From positions 59,575,628 through 59,639,627 of the forward strand of contig JAOANR010000003.1 in NCBI GenBank assembly GCA_030278955.1: DNA of 64,000 bases. The letters are read 5' to 3'. The notes under the pieces are model-generated. The model had not been told where the DNA came from. It did no database searches and saw only the letters and a program-made list of their open reading frames with translations. The DNA comes from Hygrophila difformis. Taxonomy: Eukaryota > Streptophyta > Magnoliopsida > Lamiales > Acanthaceae. Shown piece after piece: positions 33,537 to 44,997 of the stretch; positions within the stretch are counted from its first letter, which is position 1; the number at the start of each line of letters is the position of its first letter. A program made the translations under genes and the position numbers.

Positions 33537-34876
33537 ATGGTACGCGGTGATAGGATTAACCCCGTCCCCGATGACTCAATATCTAGAAACACCAGAAATT
33601 ACAGACAGAGGCGACCGGTGGTCCCAACTGAAGAAAATAGGAGGAACCACATAAACGATCAACCACCTTTGCCTCCAGCTGAGCTTCCGATGATGCCCAA
33701 CCTATTGAGAATCCAAACGGACTTAACGAAAACGTCAATCAGGCCCAAGGACAGCCTGACCAAGTCCCACCAGAAGGAGACAATGTGGCACCCCCTCCAC
33801 AGGCAGACCCCATGGTAATGATGCAACAACTGTTGGCTACTTTGGGAGCTGCCGTCCAGAATCAGGCCACTCCTCAACCCACCCAACCTACCAATTATTT
33901 GAGCTTAGTAACACATTACAATCCACCTATATATGAGGGACAGGAGGATCCAGCACGACTAGAGGACTGGGTTAGGACCTTCGAGAAACTTTTGAATGCT
34001 ACACAATGTCCTGAGGAACAAGATGTCCATATTGCCTCATACTATCTGAGAGGTGAAGCTGATGCATGGTGACGGACCCATGAGGAATTAATAGACAATG
34101 AGAGAGATACTTACTACTGGGAACAGTTCGTGGCCGACTTAAGGAATCGGTTCTATTCTTCAAGTGTGAAGCAAGCCAAATATGAAGAATTCATGACTTT
34201 GCGACAAGGGAACTTGAGCGTGCAAGAGTATCACGCAAAATTCTTAGAGCTGTTAAGGTTTGCACCTGACTTGGCTTCCACTGACGAAGCGAGAGCTCAG
34301 AGGTTTGAGCTAGGATTGAATTTTTCAATCCGTGAAGCATTTGGAGGGAAACAGTTTACAAGCCCTCAAAAGGTCTATGATCGAGCAGTCACTATGTCTC
34401 GAATTCTGCAGCAAAAGAGAAAGTTTAGTGGAGCAGAAGCCAGCAACAAGTTCCCGCAGCAAGAGTCTAACCAGAATAAACGAGGATATTTTGGTCGGAG
34501 GGACGACAACAGAAACCGAGGAAGAGATCGAGATGGTAGGAGAAATGATCGTGGCATCGACACTCGTCCACCTGTTAGCAGGAATGAGCCACTTCCTCCT
34601 CCATGCCCCAAATGCCAGAGACGCCATCTATGCCAAGCATGCCCTGGGAGAAATTCTTGCTATAGATGTGGTCGGGAAGGTCATCAACGAGTCACTTGTT
34701 TTACTCGTCTTGACAAGATTACAAAAAGGGATGATCTGGAAGGTAATCAAGGCAATAACAGGGGAGATCGCCCCAGGAATGATCGTGGAAATGGAATCCA
34801 GAGGCAAAATATACGAGATACATGAGTTGGACGTAATGGGAACCGTAACAACCCTACACAGCCGCAACAACAGCCA
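33537..34876 (+). pseudogene. gag: Gag of the chromovirus, broken
   Basis: Structural capsid and nucleocapsid protein. Starts ATG at 33537 (MVRGDRINP). A frame change near 33,680 moves it to the frame used from 33785. The capsid-like domain runs about 33890-34400 (YNPPIYEGQEDPARLEDWV, QEYHAKFLELLRFAPD); the zinc knuckle CYRCGREGHQRVTC lies at about 34660-34700, preceded by a second Cys/His pair (CPKCQRRHLCQACPG). Stops: TGA at 34070-34072 where Trp is expected (TGG to TGA) and TGA at 34823-34825 (from an Arg codon, CGA to TGA). Both are typical G-to-A / C-to-T decay of methylated DNA. Confidence 0.88.
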
Positions 34877-35257
34877 GTGGGACGACTTAATGTGCTAAAC
34901 CAAGCCGATGTGCTTGAGCATGGAAACGTGATGACTGGTACGCTTACAATTTCCAGCACTCCTATTAAGGCATTATTTGATTCAGGAGCTAGTTGTTCTT
35001 TTATATCCTCGAACATAGTATCCCAACTAGGACTCTCTGAAACTAGTATAATTTCGTTTGGAATCTCTCTACCATCTGGAGGAATAGTCCCTTATACTAA
35101 ACAGTACTCTCAGGTCCCTTTGTTGATTAACAACATTGAGTTCCCATCTAACTTAACTGAGTTCCCTTTATCGGATTTCGATATAATTCTGGGAATGGAT
35201 TGGTTGGCACTATATAAAGCGAAAATTGAGTGCCAGAAACAGAAAGTCACACTCTAG
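34877..35257 (+). pseudogene. pro: Aspartic protease region of the chromovirus
   Basis: Retropepsin-like protease that would cut the polyprotein. The catalytic motif is FDSGASCSFIS (Asp-Ser-Gly, the usual plant Ty3/gypsy form of DTG), followed by the flap region and IILGMDWLALY near the end. Same frame as gag. A TAG at 35255-35257 ends it where the polyprotein should continue (reading [10 protein letters not shown] after the stop). Confidence 0.85.
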
Positions 35258-36888
35258 AGTCCAAAAGGCGATAAGGTATTCTATTATGCACAACCAATGA
35301 AGCCGTGCATAAAAATAGTATCATCTCTACAATTAAGGACTCTACTGAAGAAAGGTTACCCACTGTATGCATGTTATATACATAACATGCAAGTGGAAGA
35401 AAAAGAGATTGATACAATACCAATAGTAAGGGAATATACAGATGTCTTTCCAAATGAAATTCCTGGCTTACCCCCAGCTCGGGAAGTAGAATTTACCATT
35501 GATTTAGTGCCTGGAACAGAGCCCATTTCTAAAGCTCCTTATCGTATGGCCCCAGCTGAGATGAAAGAGCTAAAGGAGCAGTTAGAAGACATGCTTAATA
35601 AGGGCTACATCCGCCCCAGTACATCTGCGTGGGGTGCACTAGTTCTCTTCGTTAAGAAGAAAGATGGCGGATTGAGGTTATGTATCGATTATAGAGGCCT
35701 AAATCAAGTGACTATTAAGAAAAAATATCCTTTGCCAAGGATAGAAGATTTGTTTGATCAACTTCGAGGCGCAAAAGTGTTTTCGAAAATAGATCTTCGA
35801 TCTGGATATCACCAGTTAAGGGTTGCTGAGAAGGATATACCGAAGACCGCGTTCAAACCCGTTATGGACATTATGAGTTCACAGTGATGTCTTTTGGGTT
35901 GACAAACGCGCCTGCAGTATTTATGGGCCTCATGAATAATGTTTTTAGGAAGTTATTGGATACGTGTGTTGTCGTATTTATAGATGACATATTAGTCTAC
36001 TCGAAGGACAAAGAAGAACATGCCCAACACCTACGAGAAGTCTTACAAATCTTAAGAGACCACCAACTCTATGCCAAACTCTCTAAATGCGAGTTTTGGC
36101 TAGATAAAATAGCCTTTTTTGGGCATGTGGTGTCAGCTGAAGGAGTAGCGGTAGATCCTCTAAAGATTTCTGCAGTATCTGAATGGCCAAGGCCAACTAA
36201 TCAAATGGAGATACGAAGCTTTCTTGGCCTAGCTGGCTATTACAGACGTTTCGTTAAAGATTTCTCGAAGATTGCAAGGCCATTGACACGGATGTTGAAG
36301 AAGGGATGGAAATATGATTGGACTCCCGAATGCGAGACTTCATTTCATGAGTTGAAACGAAGGTTAACAACTGCACCAGTTTTGACTTTACCTACGGAAG
36401 GAGATAACTTCGAGATATATACTGATGCCTCAAAGAGTGGCTTGGGTTGCGTTTTAATGCAACAAGGAAAAGTCATTTCATACGCATCAAGGCAGTTGCG
36501 ACCTCATGAGGAAAATTACCCAACGCATGACCTCGAGTTAGCTGCGGTCGTTTTTGCATTGAAGATTTGGCGCCATTACTTATATGGACGAACTTGCAAG
36601 ATCTTCACGGATCATAAGAGTTTAAAGTATATATTCACTCAGAAGGAGTTGAATATGCGCCAAAGAAGATGGCTCGAATTGATTAAAGATTACGACCTCG
36701 ACATCGCCTATCATGAAGGGAAGGCGAATATAGTTGCAGATGCTTTGAGTCGAAAGTCGACGCACCTAATGAATACAAGGATTGTGCCACCAGAGCTTTA
36801 CATGGACTTGATGCATTTAGACATCGAACTTGTCCACCAGGGTACTGTCCACACTATATTGAGCGCTATGACAATCCAACCTACTTGA
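35258..36888 (+). pseudogene. pol: Reverse transcriptase and RNase H of the chromovirus
   Basis: RT begins with the conserved linker ([18 protein letters not shown]) and has [33 protein letters not shown] (catalytic Asp) and [12 protein letters not shown] (catalytic Asp-Asp). A one-base loss near 35,860, after KTAFK, shifts the frame just before the [17 protein letters not shown] block. RNase H follows with [42 protein letters not shown] and NIVADALSR, covering the four acidic positions. A TGA at 36886-36888 interrupts before the integrase. Enzyme motifs are complete; the frame is not. Confidence 0.92.
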
Positions 36889-37737
36889 TTCGATGAAATA
36901 CGCTATGACATCAAGCTGGACCGTATCAAGCAGAAGATAAATGAAGGAAAAGCCATTGAATTCAAGGTCCATGACGATGGAAGTATTAGATAAAAAGGAA
37001 GATGGTGTATCCCGCAGAAGTGTGAGGATTTAAAGAAGAGGATAATGGAAGAAGGACATGATACACCTTATTCAGTGCATCCTGGAGGAGATAAGTTATA
37101 CAAGGATTTGAAAAAGACATTTTGGTGGCCGAGAATGAAGCGTGAAGTAGCCGAATTTGTGGCAAGGTGCCTGACTTGCCAGAAGGTCAAAGCTGAAAGA
37201 AAGAAACCACTCGGATTGGTACAACCCCTAGAGATACCCACATGGAAGTGGGATAGTATATCTATGGATTTCGTCTCTGGGTTACCCACGACCCCACGGG
37301 GTATGAACAAAATATGGGTGATAGTCGACCGTTTGACTAAAACTGCTATCTTTATTCCCATGAAGAACACATGGTCAATGGCTCAGATGGCTAGAGCCTA
37401 CATTGACAATGTTGTTCGAAGACATGGAATTCCACACGACATAGCGTCGGATCGCGATAGTCGATTCATCTCCAACTTTTGGCAGAAACTACAAACAGCA
37501 TTGGGTACAAAGATTAAGATGAGTACTGCCTTCCACCCAATGACAGATGGTCAAACAGAGAGAACTATCCAAACTTTGGAAGATATGCTCAGAGCCTGCA
37601 TATTGGAGTTCAAAGGTAGTTGGGAGACTCATTTACCTCTAATTGAGTTCTCTTATAATAATAGCTATCATACCAGTATCGGTATGTCCCCATTTGAAGC
37701 TCTGTATGGACGAAGCTGTCGAAGCCCACTATGTTAG
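36889..37737 (+). pseudogene. int: Integrase core of the chromovirus
   Basis: The His/Cys zinc domain is at about 37060-37180 (VHPGGDKLY..., then CLTCQKVKAERKKP). The catalytic triad is visible: WDSISMDFVSGLPT (first Asp), DIASDRDSRFISNFW (second Asp) and DGQTERTIQTLEDMLR (Glu). Stops: TAA at 36991-36993 just before the zinc domain and TAG at 37735-37737 after CRSPLC, where relatives have Trp. Same frame as the RNase H part. Confidence 0.9.
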
Positions 37738-38328
37738 AGCAAGGATGACAATGGAGTGGTAGTAGGACTCGATATGTTGGAGGAAACAATAAAGGCAATC
37801 GAGCTCATCAGACAGAAAATGAAAGCAGCTCAAGATCGCCAAAAACACTACGCGGACCCCAAACGACAAAATGTTGAATTCCAAGTTGGTGATAAAGTGA
37901 TGTTGAAAATTTCTCCAATGCGCGGCATAATGCGTTTCGGGAAAAAGGGGAAACTGAGCCCGCGATTCATTGGGCCATATGAGATTTTGGAACGTGTAGG
38001 TAGTCTCGCCTACAAACTTGCTCTACCACCAGCGTTGAGTGCGGTACATGATGTATTCCACATCTCACAACTGCGAAAATACGTTCACGATCCGGCACAT
38101 GTTCTCCAGCCGGAAACAATAAATTTAGATGAAGATCTTACTTATGAAGAGAAACCACTTCGGATCGTTGACACAAAGGAAGGAAAGACGAGAAATAGGA
38201 CCATACGCCTAGTTAGAGTTATTTGGTCGAATCATGGCACTGAAGAGCAAACATGGGAAACAGGAGTTGAGATGCGGCAAAAGTATCCGGAACTTTTTGC
38301 CGAAAACGAAAGAGTTATGAGGCAATAA
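37738..38328 (+). pseudogene. Integrase C-terminal part and chromodomain-like tail
   Basis: The GPY/F-type module is seen as VGDKVMLKISPMRG and LSPRFIGPYEILERVG, then VFHISQLRKYV. The last 60 residues (about 38140-38310) contain RTIRLVRVIWSNHGTEEQTW and MRQKYPELF, the pattern of the plant chromovirus chromodomain lacking some aromatic cage residues. That domain steers insertion to particular chromatin. The frame is open to the natural stop at 38326-38328. Confidence 0.85.
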
Positions 38329-38486
38329 CTAGAATCGGATGTGATACCCCATTCTAAGTTACCACGTTACTCTCAATATGGTATGATTTTGGTATATTTT
38401 ATTTTTGGCATTGTTGGTTATTACTTACCTCATTTTTTATTTTTTTTAAGAAACGAATTATTGACTTCGGGGACGAAGTCATTTCT

Positions 38487-38500
38487 TAAGGGGGGTAGAT
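38487..38500 (+). other. Polypurine tract of the chromovirus
   Basis: TAAGGGGGGTAGAT directly before the 3' LTR. Confidence 0.85.
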
Positions 38501-39031
38501 TGTAACACCCATAATTTTTACTATAAAACAATTAGTATTATTGTTATTTTTATGGGATTATATTCTCAATATTATTTTGGGGTGATTATTTTTGAGGTTA
38601 TTAAAATTGTACGAAAGGGTATTGTTGCATTTGTTTTTAAAGATATAATGTTTAAAAGTAATTATGAGTATTATGTATATATAAAAAAAATTACTATTAG
38701 TAAAGGGTATTATTTGTATTTTAAACCTTATTAATGGTTATTAGTATGTGCTTAAAATATGTATATATATATACGTAGCATTTAAATTTTATGTTATTTT
38801 TTTTAAAAAAAAAAAGTGCAAAGGAAAAAACAAACCGCATGCACAAAAATTTTTAAGAGGAGCAAATGAATAGAATTTGAGAAAGGTGACGTAAGCACTA
38901 CATGGATTTGTCCCACATCGAAATTTTTATTTCAAGCCACCTCCAACCTCATCAATATATAGCCTACTACGCCTTGCCTTTATCTTGCCACAATCCATCC
39001 GAGTTTACAGAGGTAAGCTTGGATAGTAAAA

Positions 39032-39128
<97 letters not shown>

Positions 39129-40648
39129 GATTAATTATTAATGGGGTGATGCTTTTGCGTCGCCCCGGCCTAGTGGGGTGATGCCTTCGCGTTGCCCCGG
39201 TCTTTCTTTTAAAAGAGGGACCTTAATAATTTTGTTTTTGTAGCAGAGTAGTAGCCGGGGAGGCACTAAGGAACTGCTAGGCATCGGTATTAGTATAAAT
39301 TTTTCAGTAGAGTAAGTTTTCTATGCTTTTCTGCCTTTATTATTTTTTGGCTTTCCTTATTTAATTTGTCTTTGTTTGGCCTTCCTTTATTGCTTTCCTT
39401 ATTTATTTAGGTTGTCCTTGCCTTAGTAGTAGGCTTTTATTTTTGTTCCTGCTTTAGTAGTTGGCATTATGTTTCGTTCTTGCCCTACTAGTAGTAGGCT
39501 TTTATTGTTTCTTATTGGCCTACAATGTCCGCTATCGCTTGTTCGTTCATTGAACATTATTTTATTTGTTAGCCTTGTTATTCTTGTTGCACTTGCTTCC
39601 GTCGCATATTTCCTTTTGACTTCGTTCCGATTGCCTCTTGATATACGTAGACACTCGCTGTATAATTAATCCTTTGACTATATGCCCTAAGTACGGCAAC
39701 ATAGGTTATAGCCATCCCGCCGAGGGGTTTAATGGCATATTATGAGTGAGACCAATTCATTGTTGATCTTTGTTGAACCTGGTGAAGTAATCCATCTTGT
39801 TGTTGACTCTTTAGCCTGCGGGCACCCTTAAAGGGTAATTATCTATTGATTAATAGATAACAAGCATGATTGAGGTTGACTGCCGTGTGACGGCCCGTGT
39901 TCAGTAGGCACTGGAAAATGCCATATAGAGTGACCCCTGATCTAAATGAGATCGGGTGAAACCCGAGATTTAGTCAGGATACCGGTATTGTGAGGTTCAT
40001 TCTGAATCCCTCTAACATGCATGCAACCATTGAGATGGTTATTCATATTTTGGCAATTGCCTTGTTGGGTATTCTGGGTTGCTTCCGAAATCAATATTGA
40101 TATTGTTGACTTACTGTTTGCTAATTTGAGAGTTCCATTATTGTCTTGCCCCTATTGTTAAGATCTGGCTTATTGATCTGAAAGCAGCCTTATTCTGTCT
40201 ATAATTGTTTGGGTTTTTGTTGATTCCGAGTATAGGAAACTTACCAGCAAATCCATCGCTGATAATCTTTCTTCTTTACTTCTTTTTCCTTCCAGGGTAA
40301 AACTAAAGACTGACAGGGGAGGGGAACACTGCACTTACATGTTTTCTGCATAAAGTAGTTTCATTAGTTTTCGAAAATGTCAGACTTTTCGTCAATGTGT
40401 ATTATGATTTTGCTATCACATGTATAATATTATAGTTAGTTGTTATTCCTCTCTGTAAGATGTTTTGAGAAACGGTCTTCGATTATATGAAATATTATAT
40501 CTTTATGTTTAAGCGTGGTTGTTTGAAATAGATATTTGATATACTCATTCTAGCTTTAGCATCTCCTAAATAAGCCGATGTGTCAGATCGAGTCTTATTT
40601 AGGAGGTGTGGCGGTAACACTCGCGAGTCGAAAAACCGGGGTGTTACA
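38501..40648 (+). repeat. 3' LTR of the chromovirus
   Basis: 2148 bp; the microsatellite is at about 39036-39126. Otherwise nearly identical to the 5' LTR. Confidence 0.92.
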
Positions 40649-40653
40649 GTCCC

Positions 40654-41069
40654 AATGTCGCCTCTGGCATTTTATAGCGGACAGGTGAGGATGAGTGAGG
40701 ATGAGTGTTGAGTCTCCAGGCTTCAATATGGTGCGGATTCTCCTCCTCTAATGATGCCTTGCATTGAAGCTGCGCGATCTTCTCTGAGTAACCGTCCCTC
40801 TTCTTGATCCCTCTCCTGGTTTATCCAAAATGTAGCCTCTCAAGCCTGACTCCTCTCCAGTAAATTTTTTAATGGTGTAGCCTCACCCCTTGTTTTATCC
40901 GGATGAATCTCAAACTGGACCGGGTCTCTCGAAAATGGATTAGGCTAAGCCTCTGGACCGGGCCTCTCGAAAATGGATTGGGCTACACTTAATGGGCCTC
41001 TGAATTGGATTGGGCCTCTCGAAAAAGAATTGGGTTAAATTCATTGGGCCTAAAATATTGGGGTTAACA
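40654..41069 (-). repeat. 3' LTR of element 2, proximal part
   Basis: Continues the LTR interrupted at 30470, after the second GTCCC copy. Compared with the right LTR it has a short duplication of GAGGATGAGT and a small deletion in the TGGGCC repeats. The TATA box (TTTTATA on plus, about 40670-40676) is less than 25 bp from the chromovirus junction. Confidence 0.9.
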
Positions 41070-41090
41070 GATGCCCCCCTCGCGCTATTT
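41070..41090 (-). other. Polypurine tract of element 2
   Basis: Minus strand GCGCGAGGGGGGCATC, next to the 3' LTR; same layout as in element 1. Confidence 0.75.
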
Positions 41091-41134
41091 ATCTGATTAG
41101 CATTTTAAGACATATCTGCGCGTTTGAATCATAA

Positions 41135-41200
41135 GCCTGGCCCATTAGGCCCATTTCAAAACCCTAGGGCTAACCCTAGTTGGCTTCTATAAAAAGCAAC
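41135..41200 (+). promoter_or_regulatory. Antisense promoter-like block in element 2
   Basis: On the plus strand, opposite to gag: two site II motifs GGCCCA (41139-41144, 41148-41153), a telo-box AAACCCTA (41159-41166) with a second ACCCTAG nearby, and TATAAAAAG at 41188-41196, followed by a CT-rich leader (TCTTCTCTCTTCTCTTCTCC at about 41240). Site II plus telo-box plus TATA is the arrangement of growth-linked plant nuclear promoters bound by TCP factors. Activity is inference. Confidence 0.55.
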
Positions 41201-41359
41201 TTCTTCCCTTAGGTCAAAATTTTTGGGCATTTTTCAAATTCTTCTCTCTTCTCTTCTCCGCACACCAGCTATCCCAAATCATTGGATTTCCCCGTCAATT
41301 TTCAACGCCGAGCTTTCCATCTCAGTCCGGTTACCGTCGATCTTTAGCGTGAGAAAGCG

Positions 41360-41970
41360 CCGCCATAGAGGTCAGCCAGCGCCGCCGTCGTCTCACCCTG
41401 GGCCATCATTGCCCATACCCGAACCGCCATCATCGAGCGCTGCCATCGACTTGTCGTTGCAACCCGAGTGCCATCAACCAACGCCGCCAAGTCCTAGCGC
41501 CCGCCTATCGCCGCCAACACCTTGCGCCGCCGAGTCCTTGCGTTGCCAACAACACCTTGCGCCGCCAAGCAGCTGCCCAGCCGCCAACACCTCTCGACCG
41601 CCATCTGCTCGGACGCCGCCAGCTGAACCCGGGCCGCCACCTTCTTTCCTTGGCCGCCAGCCGCCTAGCATCGATTGTGGAATCGGGTGCTGCCAGTTTC
41701 TTCACGGGCCGCCAACCTTGCCCGGCCGCCAGCCATTTTGCGCCGCCACCCTCATCAAGCGCCGCCAACAACTCTGCCGCCAACTATTTCACGGGTCGCC
41801 AGCCAACCTCGCCCGGCCGCCAGCTCGCTCCGGCCGCCAGCTCGCCCGGTCGCCACCTGCCTGGTAGCCGCCACCCAAGTCGCTGCCAGCCGCCAACGAC
41901 TCCCTGAGCGCCGCCATTGCCCGGCCGTCAGTCGCCACCTGTTGCCGCCGCCAGCTTCTCCGGCCCGGGC
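41360..41970. repeat. GCCGCCA array A of element 2
   Basis: Degenerate array of GCCGCCA with irregular CG-rich spacers on the plus strand, same kind as 24100-25330. The ORFs over it are composition artefacts: the 214-codon plus frame has no ATG at its listed beginning. Confidence 0.8.
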
Positions 41971-41989
41971 CGCGTGTTGATTTTTCTCA

Positions 41990-42530
41990 GTGCTCATGGA
42001 TCAGGTTAGCATCTTATTACCTTGTTCTTGTTTTTTTGTTCTATGCCAAACTTGTGAACTTGAAGTGTATACCTCATTGAGCTGTATCTTTGAATTGCAC
42101 CCGAGACTTTTGTTTCTCATCACAAGCTAGCAATACACGAATGTACACATTATTAGCATTGGATGTTAGTTGAATTTTGGAGTTGCATGCTCGGGTTGTT
42201 CTTGCACTTTATCCAACACAATAAATTGCGTATATGCTCAGGCAACTTGTTTCCCATCATGGCCGTATGATCCTAGATGTAGATGTTAATTGAACCTTGA
42301 ATTCATGCTAGGCTTGCTTGTCACCTTGAATTGCATCCAACACTCTTGAACCATGTTTGTTTGATGCCACATAGGAGCTAATTCATCCCAAGTTTGATTC
42401 TTGATGAGCATGCTTCAATCGCCTTACATAGGATTTTAGGACATCATGCCATGCTAGCTGCTTGTTTTTTATTTGATGATCGATCGATTGAGTATCTCTC
42501 AAACACATTGCATTTTAACATAGAATTTAG
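41990..42530 (+). other. Ordinary-composition stretch between the two arrays, possible intron
   Basis: Ends in donor- and acceptor-like dinucleotides on the plus strand: ATGGATCAG before GTTAGC at about 42004, and TAGAATTTAG before CCGACG at about 42531. It is T-rich, with several short repeats of TTGAATT and GCATGCT words. It would fit an intron of the antisense unit starting at the promoter-like block, but there is no transcript evidence. Confidence 0.35.
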
Positions 42531-42534
42531 CCGA

Positions 42535-42830
42535 CGTGACGCCAGCCGCCAGCCCTAGGCCGCCGCCAGCTGCTCCGGCCGCCAGCTCCAGGCCAATTTC
42601 GACCTACAGCTGCTCCGGCCGCCAGTTCCAGGCCGCCAGGTCCCGGCCAATCTCGGCCGCCAGCTGCTCCGGCCGCCAGCTTCTGCCCCTCAGGCCGCCA
42701 GCTCCCGGCCGCCACCAGCCTCTTCTCCGGCTGCCAGCTCCAGGTCCAGGCTGCCTGTTCGGGACGCCACCCCGGGCCGCCAGCCGCCACCTTCACCAGG
42801 ACAGGCCGCCATTCCCTTGCCAGGTTTCGC
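42535..42830. repeat. GCCGCCA array B of element 2
   Basis: Second array, denser, with repeated GCTCCGGCCGCCAGCT and AGGCCGCCAG units and tighter spacing than array A. Confidence 0.8.
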
Positions 42831-42857
42831 TGCCTTGTCGTCTGGTGCCTCGGCTTT

Positions 42858-44976
42858 TCAGGTTTGTTCCATCTTTTCGTCTGCTTCTTTAAGTTCTTTG
42901 TCTAATTTTTTCCAGAAAGCCTCATCTTCAAGATCCATGCCGTCTAATTCAACATGATACTCCTCATCAATATTGAGGTTCACATTACCCCACACATCAC
43001 CTTCATACCCTTCGTCAATAGTGAGGTTTACATCACCATATTCATCTCCATATTCTTCATCAATATTCATATCATCGATCGTGCCACATTCATCAGTCAT
43101 GATGCCTAGGGCGCCAATCCCAACTTTAGGTTTATCGAGATTAGCCTCCACAGCAGCCTCCACCTCTGTAGGTGTAATAGCACCAAAATTCACTTGTGGT
43201 GCCTCATTGGTCGCCTGAAGTGCTTCACTAGTTGATTTCGGTTCAACTTGTATATGTGACTTCTTCTGGGTTTCTACAGTCTTGTAGTAAGCCGTGAATC
43301 TTTCAAAACTATGTGGTTCACTTCCAAGTTCACCGGTTTCATGGGCCGCCAAATATGCCATGTATTTCATTAGCACACTAGCCATAGCCATGTTTGAAGG
43401 AGTCATGTCCATTTTGTCCAGCTTCTCAATGAATTTCTGTCCCACAGACTTGACCTTGCTTCCTTCTTCACCAGATTCGGTTGTGGCGACCGCTTTTCCT
43501 TTGTTATTAGAAACTGATGATGAAATGTTAGTCTGAGGAAGTTCACCTTTGGTTACCTTAGGCCTTGGTGATGGCAGCTGAGGCTTTCGTTCTGCCCACT
43601 GCAGCCTTTCTCGCACTGGCCTCCTAGTAGCAGAAGGTGATGGTGGTTGTAGCCTTTCCCTCACCGGCCTGCTGGTGGAGGAAAGCGGCGGCTGCAGCCT
43701 CTCCCGTATTGGTTTCCTAGCGGAAGGTGATGACGGCTGAGGTGGTCTTCTTGAGGCCTCATGCAACCTTTCTTTACGAGGTGGTATGGGTGAGACAGGT
43801 TCCCTTGCCACCGACGTCGACCTCATACTTTGTGTCTTCCCGTGAAGGGGTCTCCGCTAGGGCTGTCAAATGGGCTGGCCCGGCCCGGCCCGGCCCTAAC
43901 CCACCTCAGCCCACTTTTGAACGGGCCGGTGCGGGGCGGGCCTAATTTCTAACGGGCCGCTGAAATGCTAACCCAGCCCAACCCAAGGCGGGCTGCGGGC
44001 CAAAGTGGGCTAGCCCACTATAGAAAAAAACTGTTCTTTTTTTATTTTGCTCTTTCTAATTTTGAACATGTTGACTATCTATGGACTGATATGCATATAT
44101 TTTTTAGGATTACTTTACCAAAGCCCATCTAATTTAACATAAATTTTTAGAGCTTCACATTAGGGCTGTCAAACGGGCTGGCCCGGCCCGGCCCGGCCCT
44201 AACCCACCTCAGCCCACTTTTGAACGGACCGGTGCGGGGCGGGCCTAATTTCTAACGGGTCGCTGAAATGCTAACCCAGCCCATAAAAAATACCTCACGG
44301 GCTGGGCCGGCCCAACGGGCCTAGGCCCGTTTGACAGCCCTAGTCTCCGCTGCTGGGATGTCTCTCCTCTGAAATAAGTTGGTTGTACTGGCTTCCGAGG
44401 CCTGGAAGATTCCAACTTATGGATTTGTGCCTCCCACTACCGCATTTCCTCGGCATACCGTCTTTGAGCCCGCCTAAACTGACTCCTAGTCATGGGTGGC
44501 GGCTCCTTTTGAGCGGCTTTGTTTTGAGCCCTATTCTTCATCCACCTTTCAGTCTCAACTGGATGTTCTGGTCGCCTCATAAAGGTTGGAACCACCTGTA
44601 CACCATGCCTATAATCACGAGTAACAGGTTGGTGTCTCCCATTTTCTTGGATCTCTACCGCCTGCTTAGGGATCTCAACCCTCAAAGGAGGGTTCTGCTT
44701 CTTGAGGTGCTCTCTTTCTTCAGCTTCCAGGACCTTCTTGAAGTCCTCTTTCGACATGTTCTTAAACCTTGGTCGTTTACTGCACAACTCTTTTCTTTCA
44801 TGATCGGACTCATCAGACAATAAGTCCACATCCTCTTCATCGATTTTAATGTGTTCCTTTCCTCTATCAGTCCGGCTACTGGAGCCGCCATCTTCTGGAT
44901 TTGGGATGAGTCCAGAAACACCAATTGGAAGCTGAGGAACCGGATCTAAATCCAACTTCATACTTGCAATTTTCAA
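42858..44976 (-). pseudogene. Gag C-terminal extension of element 2, cut by a hAT MITE
   Basis: Reads on from gag in the same frame after a single TAA (45000-44998). From the N-terminal side: an acidic/basic linker with KELCSKRPRFKNMSKEDFKK, a basic part ending RRAQRRYAEEMR, and an in-frame TAG (44439-44437). Then the hAT-like MITE at 43858-44342 interrupts; beyond it the same frame continues with a Pro/Ser/Arg-rich region holding three imperfect RKPIRERLQPP-type repeats (about 43570-43720) and a very acidic C-terminus with DEEYGDEYGDVNLTIDEGY and similar repeats. No protease signature is present. I recognise no family; the acidic tail could mimic a chaperone or chromatin-binding region, but that is speculation. 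Confidence 0.6.
43858..44342. mobile_element. hAT-like MITE inside the gag extension, internally duplicated
   Basis: Ends TAGGGCTGTCAAATGGGC and GCCCGTTTGACAGCCCTA; exact 8 bp duplication GTCTCCGC at 43850-43857 and 44343-44350. The left ~150 bp is repeated from 44161 (TAGGGCTGTCAAACGGGC again), so the element holds two left ends in tandem. Very rich in GGGCC/GGCCC words. Confidence 0.88.
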
Positions 44977-44997
44977 ATGACCCTCTTTTATTTTGTT

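Larger units (their letters stand above)
30471..40648 (+). mobile_element. Ty3/gypsy chromovirus, full length, 10.2 kb, broken coding region
   Basis: LTRs at 30471-32591 and 38501-40648, both TGTAACACC...GTGTTACA; TSD GTCCC at 30466-30470 and 40649-40653. Order: LTR, tRNA-Met primer site, leader with an extra ORF, gag, protease, RT, RNase H, integrase, chromodomain-like tail, polypurine tract, LTR. This order plus the tail places it in the chromoviruses, probably the Tekay/Del branch. By eye the LTRs differ by about two dozen substitutions, mostly transitions, plus microsatellite length. The gag-pol frame has at least six stops and two frameshifts. Confidence 0.93.
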
